A stretch of DNA of 6,896 nt. Origin: JBEKSX01 sp049516635. GTDB lineage: Bacteria; Bacteroidota; Ignavibacteria; Tepidaquicellales; OLB5. Numbering within the stretch: position 1 is the stretch's first letter; each line of letters begins with the position of its first letter. The stretch spans positions 1 to 6,896 of the forward strand of contig JBEKSX010000115.1 of NCBI GenBank assembly GCA_049516635.1. Reading direction: 5' to 3'. A model generated the notes under the pieces. The model searched no databases and was not told the DNA's origin. It worked only from the letters and a program-made list of their open reading frames with translations. A program made the position numbers and the translations under genes. Below, in pieces: positions 1 to 5,469 of the stretch.

Positions 1-889
1 CAAATATATCGATATATTTTTCTATGACGGACCTATTTCGCGCTCCATTTCATTCGAAAGCGTTCTGGCAAGTTCCAGTGGCCTGCTGAAAATAATTGAA
101 AACGCAATTCCTAAGAACCCGACGGGTGATATTTTGATTAGTACCGCAACCGACGGAGAAACGTTCGGCCACCACAAGAAATTTGCGGAAAGAACAATAG
201 CTTATTTTGCAACCCGCCTTGCATCCGAAAACAAAATGAAGATCGTGAATTTCGGGGAGTGCCTGGAAAGCCACATACCCGAATACGAAGTAAAAATTAA
301 ACCCGGCAAAAACAATGAGGGAACATCGTGGAGCTGTCCGCATGGAGTAGACCGTTGGAAAGATGACTGCGGCTGCGGAAGCGGAGGAGGATGGCACCAG
401 AGATGGAGAAAACCTCTGCGTGAATCGCTTGACTGGCTTCGAGATGAGCTTATTAAAATTTACGAAGAAAAAGGGAATACTTTGTTCAAAGATGTTTGGA
501 AAGCACGAAATGATTACGTGGATATCCTGCTTGACCGTTCCGATTCTGCAATGTTAAAATTTTTTAATGATAACGCCAAAAAGATATTGACTAACGAAGA
601 AGTAAACCTATCCTTAAATTTACTCGAGATGCAGAAATTTGCTATGTTCATGTTCGCCAGCTGCGGATGGTTCTTCTCCGAAATATCCGGGATCGAATCG
701 GTGCAGAACCTCAAGTGTGCCGCACGTGCAATGGAGATTGCAAAGGATATTTCGGGAAAATCGCTGGAGAACGAATTCCTGGAAAGGTTATCTCTTGCAG
801 AGAGCAATATCAAACTTTACAAAAACGGACGCGGTGTATATGAAAAACTCGTAAAACCATTAGATAAAATATATTTCAATCCCTTATAA
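1..889 (+). CDS. GH57-type glycosidase with DUF3536 domain (C-terminal part, 5' end outside window)
   Basis: The reading frame is open from base 2 to TAA at 887-889, giving 295 residues with no start, so the gene begins before the window. Residues 1-60 look like the end of a GH57 catalytic barrel: IDIFFYDGPISRSISFES, then TDGETFGHH at 50-58. The latter matches the fourth conserved GH57 region, and Asp51 is the likely proton donor; the nucleophile Glu would lie upstream and cannot be checked. The rest fits the DUF3536 domain: SWSCPHGVDRW with a C-x-H...C-x-C cluster (Cys112, His114, Cys123, Cys125), WRKPLRESLDWLRD, and the helix with SCGWFFSEISGIE near 221-233. From memory, family members are about 800 residues, so over half is missing. 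GH57 enzymes cleave or transfer alpha-glucans, and the adjoining GH77 gene 7 bases downstream supports an intracellular role in glycogen or maltodextrin turnover. The exact reaction is unknown. Family assignment is confident; activity is inferred. Confidence 0.88.
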   Translation, partial: KYIDIFFYDGPISRSISFESVLASSSGLLKIIENAIPKNPTGDILISTATDGETFGHHKKFAERTIAYFATRLASENKMKIVNFGECLESHIPEYEVKIKPGKNNEGTSWSCPHGVDRWKDDCGCGSGGGWHQRWRKPLRESLDWLRDELIKIYEEKGNTLFKDVWKARNDYVDILLDRSDSAMLKFFNDNAKKILTNEEVNLSLNLLEMQKFAMFMFASCGWFFSEISGIESVQNLKCAARAMEIAKDISGKSLENEFLERLSLAESNIKLYKNGRGVYEKLVKPLDKIYFNPL

Positions 890-896
890 AAAAATC

Positions 897-2732
897 GTGC
901 CATATAATTATCTATTAAATACATTATCAAAAGATAAATGGGAAAAGACCGGTATCCATAAAAGATCCGGTTTAGCGGTTCCCCTGTTTTCTATTTTTTC
1001 GGGGAAGAGCACAGGCATAGGGGAAATTCCGGACCTGAAATACCTTGTTGACTGGTGCAAAAAAACAGGTATGAGCATAATCCAGTTATTGCCGTTGAAT
1101 GAGGTCGGAGGTGATTTTGCTCCGTATAACGCTATAAGTACCTTCGCACTGGAACCGATGTATCTCTCACTGAGCGAACTTAAAGGCATAGAAATCGATT
1201 CAACGAAAATTGCTGTTAATGATCTGAGAAAAAAATATAAAAATAGAAGGAACAGAGTAGATTATTCGATAAAAGCGGATAAACTTTCACTGTTATGGAA
1301 GATATTTAAAGAAAACGTATCCGCTGTTCCGGACGATATGCAAACCTACCTGAAGCTGAATGAGTACTGGATAAAAGATTATGCTTTATACAAAGTTTTG
1401 AGTTCCCTTGAAATTCGTGCAGGGATGGTTCATAGTCCGCAGTTCTTAAAAGAAATGGACACCGAAACTATAAATGATCTCGAAGTTAAATATCATGACA
1501 GCATTAATTTTTACTGCTGGGTCCAGTGGCAGTTATTTGAGCAATTTAAAAAAATAAAAGAGTATTCCAACCGGAATGGCGTCCTTTTAATGGGTGACTT
1601 GCCCTTTTTGGTATCAAGGATTAGCGCCGATGTATGGTCACATCCTGAATACTTTAATCTAAAAGAATCAGCTGGCGCGCCTCCCGACATGTATTTTGCG
1701 CTCGGACAAAATTGGGGTTCACCGCCGTATAACTGGACTAAGATCGAAAATGACGGGTTCAAGTATTTGAAGGAGAGATTGGTCTATGCAGAGAATTTTT
1801 ATAATATGTACCGGATTGACCATTTCATAGGCTTATTCAGATTGTGGAATATATCCGTTGGTGAGGATAATTTTACCTCAGCTCTTCACGGAAGATTCGA
1901 GCCGCAGGATGAAGAACTTTGGGAACAGCATGGTAAGAAAATAATAAAAGTATTTCTTGGCGCAGCGGATATGCTCCCCTGTGCAGAAGACCTCGGAACA
2001 GTACCCGCGTGTTCATATAAAACATTGAAAGAATTTGGGATTACGGGGATAGATTTTCAAAGATTCCATAAAAAACACGCAGATAATTACCGGTTTAAAC
2101 TGCCCGAAGAATACAGAACTAATTCCACTGCTGCTGTCTCAACACATGATTCGACGTTTTTCATTTCGTGGTGGAATTATGAAGCCGGTACATTGGATGC
2201 TAAATTCTTCGAGATGCTTTGCAGAGCAAATAACATAAAAGGCAGAAATTTTAAAAAAATTAAAAAGAAATTATTCGACCGTAAGAATACGGGTCACAGA
2301 AGAATTTTTTGGAAAGAAAAAATCAACTCGGTGAACAAGCTGCTGACTGTTCTTGATCTAAAGGAAGAAGAAGCCCTTGAAATCATAAATTCTTACCTCG
2401 GTTCATTCAGAGAAAAAAATAAATTTCTTGAATATCTCCACGGAAGGGCTAAAAAGAATAGCAGAGGTTTTAACGGATTATTGAAGCAAAATATTCAGAG
2501 GATAAGCGAATCGGCTTCGATATTCAACATACAGATGCTCCAGGAATATCTGTGTCTCGATAAAAAATTACTGAAGTCGATAAATAAATGGTCCTACCGT
2601 ATCAACACACCGGGTACATTCGGTAAAAAGAACTGGTCGGTTAAATTACCTATTAAACTGGAAGATCTAAAAAGCTTGGAGATAAATAAAACCATTCTCG
2701 ATATCAACAAAAAAACCGGCAGGGTTGTATGA
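897..2732 (+). CDS. malQ: 4-alpha-glucanotransferase, GH77 (amylomaltase/disproportionating enzyme)
   Basis: A complete 611-residue enzyme predicted to transfer alpha-1,4-glucan segments between maltodextrins in the cytoplasm. GH77 landmarks appear in order: RSGLAVPLFSI near 23-33, FAPYNAIST near 74-82, GDLPFLVSRISADVW at 233-247, GAPPDMYFALGQNWGSPPYNW at 260-280, YRIDHF with the nucleophile Asp308, AEDLG with the acid/base Glu364, STHDST with the transition-state Asp418, and RINTPGTFGKKNW at 568-580. The whole catalytic triad is present. The start is GTG at 897; the frame is closed upstream by TAG at 861, and the first internal Met (residue 59) lies inside the conserved fold. No Shine-Dalgarno sequence precedes it, so translation may be coupled to the gene ending 7 bases upstream. 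The stretch after Asp418 is about 90 residues longer than in 500-residue bacterial amylomaltases, is Lys-rich and helical-looking, and carries LQEYLCL where the family usually has LQDxLGL. No starch-binding module is visible. Confidence 0.95.
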   Translation: MPYNYLLNTLSKDKWEKTGIHKRSGLAVPLFSIFSGKSTGIGEIPDLKYLVDWCKKTGMSIIQLLPLNEVGGDFAPYNAISTFALEPMYLSLSELKGIEIDSTKIAVNDLRKKYKNRRNRVDYSIKADKLSLLWKIFKENVSAVPDDMQTYLKLNEYWIKDYALYKVLSSLEIRAGMVHSPQFLKEMDTETINDLEVKYHDSINFYCWVQWQLFEQFKKIKEYSNRNGVLLMGDLPFLVSRISADVWSHPEYFNLKESAGAPPDMYFALGQNWGSPPYNWTKIENDGFKYLKERLVYAENFYNMYRIDHFIGLFRLWNISVGEDNFTSALHGRFEPQDEELWEQHGKKIIKVFLGAADMLPCAEDLGTVPACSYKTLKEFGITGIDFQRFHKKHADNYRFKLPEEYRTNSTAAVSTHDSTFFISWWNYEAGTLDAKFFEMLCRANNIKGRNFKKIKKKLFDRKNTGHRRIFWKEKINSVNKLLTVLDLKEEEALEIINSYLGSFREKNKFLEYLHGRAKKNSRGFNGLLKQNIQRISESASIFNIQMLQEYLCLDKKLLKSINKWSYRINTPGTFGKKNWSVKLPIKLEDLKSLEINKTILDINKKTGRVV

Positions 2733-2795
2733 AGGATTATTGAATTAAGAATTATAAGCAAGAATGCAGATTATATATCATTCATTTAATAGTAG

Positions 2796-3674
2796 CTATT
2801 TTATATCACCTAGTTTCTTTAACCGCGCAAGTCTGGGCTTTTCGTTAGCGGAAAGCCATATATCTTTGGAAAGTAATTTATACGCCGAAATAAAATACTT
2901 TTTTGATTCTTCCTTTTTACCGAGGTGGAGCAGGCACTCCCCTATTTCTTCGAATATGTATCCGTCCTGTTCGATATTTTTTTCTTTGATCTCGTTCAGG
3001 AGCCCGAGCTGTATCTTCAACGCTTCTTCGGTGCGGTCCATGGCTCTCAGTGTTCTGGCTCTGCACCATTTTGCAATAATTAGTTCTTTGACAGATTTCC
3101 GTTTTGTATGCCATTTAATATTCCGGTTAAAATAATCAAAGGCTATTTCATATTCTTTCATGTCGAAGAAAGACCAGCCGGTATTATTGTACAAAGGACC
3201 GAGCCATTTTTGCGCCCTGATGTCTTTAGTGGATTCTGCAAGAGCTATCGCGCGCATGTTCCACTTCAGGGAGTCTTTTCCTTTCTCGATAATTCCGAGC
3301 ATATGCGCAGCATCGATAGCATAATAATCTTCGCAGTGCATCAGTGCTTCCTCGTACGCCTGCAGGAACAAAGGTTTGGCATTTTCAGGATGGCCGGATG
3401 AATTGTGCACTCTTCCCCTTTCGAGGAGATACACAATTCTCCCCGTAACGTTGCCGACATACAAAAGTTCCAGCACTATGTCCAGAGTTCTGTGAGCATC
3501 ATTAAATTTCCTCTGCAGTCCCTGAGCACGTGCGATTTGCGTCAATAATATAGTGCGGTAAATGATATCATTATCCTTCTCCGCTTTTTCGAGGAGCTTT
3601 CTGAATTTTTTTTCTGTCGATCCGGGATCATCAAAATCCCAGAGCGAAATAAAATCAAGGAGTTTTGTGGTCAT
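2796..3674 (-). CDS. TPR-repeat protein, cytoplasmic, function unknown
   Basis: A 292-residue protein from ATG at 3672-3674 to TAG at 2796-2798. It is nearly all helical, with degenerate tetratricopeptide repeats. The clearest units centre on residues 47-70 (ARAQGLQRKFNDAHRTLDIV), 85-111 (RGRVHNSSGHPENAKPLF), 162-188 (NNTGWSFFDMKEYEIAFDYF), 203-229 (WCRARTLRAMDRTEEALKIQ) and 243-269 (EIGECLLHLGKKEESKKYF). Each shows the small/aromatic spacing and the A-x-x-x-F/L pattern of TPR helix pairs. There is no signal peptide, membrane segment or fused enzymatic or DNA-binding domain, so it is probably a cytoplasmic protein-protein scaffold. The N-terminus (LWDFDDPGSTEKKFRKLLEKA) is not a TPR and may be a family-specific cap. 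No Shine-Dalgarno sequence precedes the ATG. It lies 83 bases downstream of the glutaryl-CoA dehydrogenase gene on the same strand and might be co-transcribed, but nothing in the sequence ties it to that pathway. Confidence 0.85.
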   Translation of the reverse strand: MTTKLLDFISLWDFDDPGSTEKKFRKLLEKAEKDNDIIYRTILLTQIARAQGLQRKFNDAHRTLDIVLELLYVGNVTGRIVYLLERGRVHNSSGHPENAKPLFLQAYEEALMHCEDYYAIDAAHMLGIIEKGKDSLKWNMRAIALAESTKDIRAQKWLGPLYNNTGWSFFDMKEYEIAFDYFNRNIKWHTKRKSVKELIIAKWCRARTLRAMDRTEEALKIQLGLLNEIKEKNIEQDGYIFEEIGECLLHLGKKEESKKYFISAYKLLSKDIWLSANEKPRLARLKKLGDIK

Positions 3675-3702
3675 CTATATTAATAACCATATAAAATGTA
3701 AA

Positions 3703-3734
3703 CCAGTTCATAATTTTCTAACGCACTGAACCGG
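3703..3734 (-). terminator. imperfect hairpin between the dehydrogenase and TPR genes, possible weak terminator
   Basis: Read on the minus strand, CCGGTTCA (3734-3727) can pair with TGAACTGG (3710-3703) through eight pairs, one of them G-U, around a 16-base loop. The T-rich run TTTACATTTTAT follows. It lies 24 bases after the stop codon of the dehydrogenase and about 28 bases before the start of the TPR gene, so it could end or attenuate transcription of the upstream gene. The long loop and interrupted T tract make it a weak candidate. Confidence 0.28.
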
Positions 3735-3757
3735 ATTTATCACTGTATGCGTATTAT

Positions 3758-4942
3758 TTATTTTTCGTCCACCCTATACGCAGGAATACCCGTGATGTCC
3801 TCGCCGATTATAAGTGTGTGCATCTCGTGCGTGCCCTCATACGTCTTGACCGATTCCAGATTATTTGCGTGACGCATAACGGGATATTCATCCAGAATTC
3901 CATTCGCGCCGAGTATCTCGCGTGCCATACGGCAAACGGTCAATGCCATCTCGCAATTATTTCTTTTTGCCATCGAGACATGTGTGTGCTTCAGGGTTTT
4001 ATTGTCTTTCATTCTGCCGAGGTGATAGCACATCAATTGCCCCTTTGTGATCTCGTTCAGCATCCAGACAAGTTTCTCCTGCGTGATCTGGTATGACGCG
4101 ATCGGTCTGTCGAATTGTATTCTCGAAAGAGAATACTCCAGTGCGGTGGCATAACATTCCATAGCGGCACCGAGGACACCCCACGCAATTCCGTATCTAG
4201 CCTGGTTAAGACACATCAGTGGCGATTTAAGTCCGTCGGTGTTCGGAAAAATATTTTTTTCGGGAACAAAAACATCCTGAAGAATAATTTCTCCCGTTAT
4301 TGAAGCTCGCAGAGATAATTTTCCTTTCATCTCGGGTGCTGAAAATCCTTTGAATTCCTTCTCGACCAAAAATCCATGAATGACTCCGTCCAGTTTTGCC
4401 CAGACGACCGCAACGTCCGCTATCGGCGAGTTCGTTATCCACATTTTCGCGCCATTGAGAATATAACCGCCGTCCACTTTCTTTGCGTTCGTAATCATTC
4501 CGCCCGGGTTAGAGCCGAAATCAGGTTCTGTCAATCCAAAACAGCCGATCTTTTCCGCTTTCGCGAGAGCGGGAAGCCATTTCACTTTCTGCTCCTCGCT
4601 GCCGAACGTGAAGATGGGATACATCACAAGTGCGGACTGCACCGATGCGAAGCTCCTCAGCCCGGAATCCCCTCTTTCCAGTTCGGTCATCATCAGACCG
4701 TAGGCAACATTATTCATCCCGATGCCCCCGTATTTTTCGGGAAGGGTGGGACCGAACATTCCCAAATTTGCCATTTTAGGGATAAGGTGTTTCGGGAATG
4801 TCATACTTTGATTATGCGATTCGATGATCGGCAGTACCTCGGAATTTACAAAATCCCTCGTTGTATCGCGAACCATCTTCTCTTCTTCCGAGAGGAGCGA
4901 TTCAATATTGAAGTAATCTACGCCTTTGTAATTAGTTGACAT
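3758..4942 (-). CDS. gcdH: glutaryl-CoA dehydrogenase (acyl-CoA dehydrogenase family)
   Basis: A complete 394-residue FAD enzyme from ATG at 4940-4942 to TAA at 3758-3760, the usual family length. It should oxidise and decarboxylate glutaryl-CoA to crotonyl-CoA and CO2, passing electrons to electron-transfer flavoprotein, in the last steps of lysine, tryptophan or benzoyl-CoA type degradation. The sequence follows human glutaryl-CoA dehydrogenase closely as I remember it: ELERGDSGLRSFASVQSAL (87-105), GCFGLTEPD (133-141), NGAKMWITNSPIAD (163-176), KLSLRASITGEII (208-220), LNQARYGIAWGVLGA (245-259), KRNNCEMAL (326-334) and NLESVKTYEGTHEMH (361-375). The residues equivalent to human Glu87, Arg94, Ser98, Tyr369 and the catalytic base Glu370 are Glu89, Arg96, Ser100, Tyr368 and Glu369, all present. 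Arg96 is the expected contact for the distal carboxylate, which favours glutaryl-CoA over plain acyl-CoA. No Shine-Dalgarno sequence is visible. No lysine-catabolism or ETF gene lies in the window. Confidence 0.93.
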   Translation of the reverse strand: MSTNYKGVDYFNIESLLSEEEKMVRDTTRDFVNSEVLPIIESHNQSMTFPKHLIPKMANLGMFGPTLPEKYGGIGMNNVAYGLMMTELERGDSGLRSFASVQSALVMYPIFTFGSEEQKVKWLPALAKAEKIGCFGLTEPDFGSNPGGMITNAKKVDGGYILNGAKMWITNSPIADVAVVWAKLDGVIHGFLVEKEFKGFSAPEMKGKLSLRASITGEIILQDVFVPEKNIFPNTDGLKSPLMCLNQARYGIAWGVLGAAMECYATALEYSLSRIQFDRPIASYQITQEKLVWMLNEITKGQLMCYHLGRMKDNKTLKHTHVSMAKRNNCEMALTVCRMAREILGANGILDEYPVMRHANNLESVKTYEGTHEMHTLIIGEDITGIPAYRVDEK

Positions 4943-4986
4943 ATTTTATAAACCGGAATAAAAATGAAGTAATTAAAAAGAAACTT

Positions 4987-5016
4987 AAAATATCGGAGTT
5001 TCAAAAACAATGGCAA
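4987..5016 (-). promoter_or_regulatory. candidate sigma-70-like promoter of the glutaryl-CoA dehydrogenase gene
   Basis: On the minus strand TTGCCA (5016-5011; 5 of 6 to the -35 consensus) is separated by 18 bases from TATTTT (4992-4987; 4 of 6 to the -10 consensus). This would start a transcript with a leader of roughly 40 bases before the ATG at 4942. The surroundings are very AT-rich, so a match of this quality can arise by chance. Promoters in this phylum often follow a different consensus. Confidence 0.3.
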
Positions 5017-5036
5017 AAGGTTTTTTCGTTATCACT

Positions 5037-5087
5037 CCATCCGAGTCCTCTGCGCCTGTCCGCCGCAGGCAGGAGAGACTCGGATGG
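5037..5087. repeat. palindromic repeat element 1 (GC-rich nested hairpin)
   Basis: A perfect 11-base inverted repeat, CCATCCGAGTC (5037-5047) and GACTCGGATGG (5077-5087), encloses a second inverted pair, GCCTG (5054-5058) and CAGGC (5066-5070), around the loop TCCGCCG. The element is markedly GC-rich in an AT-rich spacer and has no reading frame. Sequences resembling CCTGTCCGCCGCAGGCAGG are known to me as dispersed repeats in several bacterial genomes, but copy number here cannot be judged from one window. Confidence 0.7.
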
Positions 5088-5124
5088 GACAAGAAAAATT
5101 TTATGAGACTTTTTTCAAAATATA

Positions 5125-5275
5125 AATTAATAAGCAATAAAGCATTTAGCATTGATTTTGCTTCTAACCCCCTTGTGTCCCCCCTTTAATCAAAGGGGGG
5201 ATTTAGGGGGGTTTTGGGTCAATGTTAAGCATTTAAACAAAATACTTTATTGTTTTTTGAAGATTTTTATTAATT
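5125..5275. repeat. MITE-like nested inverted repeat with C6/G6 core (palindromic element 2)
   Basis: The core is a hairpin with perfect 9-base arms, CCCCCCTTT (5179-5187) and AAAGGGGGG (5192-5200), around AATC. Outer arms AACCCCC (5166-5172) and GGGGGTT (5207-5213) extend it, with an internal mismatch zone. Short inverted pairs continue outward in matching order: TAGCATTGA (5147-5155) with TCAATGTTA (5219-5227; 8 of 9), CAATAAAG (5135-5142) with CTTTATTG (5245-5252), and AATTAATAA (5125-5133) with TTATTAATT (5267-5275). The whole 151-base block thus behaves like one degraded palindromic unit. It encodes nothing. No transposase is nearby, so it would be non-autonomous if mobile. Confidence 0.65.
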
Positions 5276-5277
5276 GG

Positions 5278-5347
5278 ATTCCTGCCTTCCCGCTTGAAGC
5301 GGGCGGGCTGCAGGAATGACAAGTAGAGGTTTTACTAAATTGTCATT
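5278..5347. repeat. palindromic repeat element 3
   Basis: ATTCCTGC (5278-5285) and GCAGGAAT (5310-5317) are perfect inverted arms. Inside them CCCGCT (5289-5294) pairs with AGCGGG (5298-5303) around TGA. The right arm overlaps a further perfect 8-base inverted pair, AATGACAA (5315-5322) and TTGTCATT (5340-5347), which may belong to the same unit. The form, ATTCCTGC...GCAGGAATGACA, resembles dispersed repeats seen in many bacterial genomes. It begins three bases after element 2 ends. Confidence 0.65.
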
Positions 5348-5382
5348 GCTTTATAAATTATATTTTATTAAAATTATGTCGT

Positions 5383-5410
5383 TTGGGAGATAATATTCCT
5401 ATGTTACAAT
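5383..5410 (+). promoter_or_regulatory. candidate promoter of the secreted beta-propeller gene
   Basis: TTGGGA (5383-5388; 4 of 6 to the -35 consensus) and TACAAT (5405-5410; 5 of 6 to the -10 consensus) are 16 bases apart, about 60 bases before the ATG at 5470. The resulting leader would contain the ribosome-site hairpin. This is only a consensus match in AT-rich DNA; the only support is its position between the repeat cluster and a gene that must have its own promoter. Confidence 0.35.
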
Positions 5411-5441
5411 ATCCTCAAAATACATAGTATTTCAAAATTAA

Positions 5442-5465
5442 TTCACCTTTCGGGGGAAAGGAGAA
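5442..5465 (+). promoter_or_regulatory. strong Shine-Dalgarno sequence enclosed in a leader hairpin
   Basis: AAAGGAG (5457-5463) lies 6 bases before the ATG at 5470 and decides that start. It forms the 3' arm of a hairpin: CCTTTC (5446-5451) pairs with GAAAGG (5456-5461) around GGGG, and after one A-A mismatch TTC (5442-5444) pairs with GAA (5463-5465), nine pairs in all. The ribosome site would be closed when the stem is folded. The other complete genes of the window lack a comparable site. Confidence 0.6.
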
Positions 5466-5469
5466 GAAA

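Noticed and set aside
134..136. TTG at 134 as the start of the first gene
   Set aside because: The frame is open back to base 2, and the residues before it (IDIFFYDGPISRSISFES) fit the GH57/DUF3536 family, so TTG is an internal Leu codon.
2733..2795. Possible bidirectional terminator between the convergent GH77 and TPR genes
   Set aside because: Only a five-base AT-rich pair, AATAG (2788-2792) with CTATT (2796-2800), is visible. It is too weak, and it overlaps the TPR stop codon.
4376..4939. Long plus-strand open frame (187 codons) opposite the glutaryl-CoA dehydrogenase gene
   Set aside because: It lies wholly antisense to a gene with clear family motifs, and its translation is rich in His, Cys and Arg with no recognisable domain, as expected of a shadow frame.
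5037..5320. CRISPR array or attachment site in the repeat-rich spacer
   Set aside because: The three palindromes differ from one another, are not evenly spaced, and have no tRNA, integrase or cas gene beside them.
5399..5427. Inverted repeat CTATGT/ACATAG as an operator for the propeller gene
   Set aside because: Six-base arms 17 bases apart in AT-rich DNA are expected by chance, and the arms extend no further.
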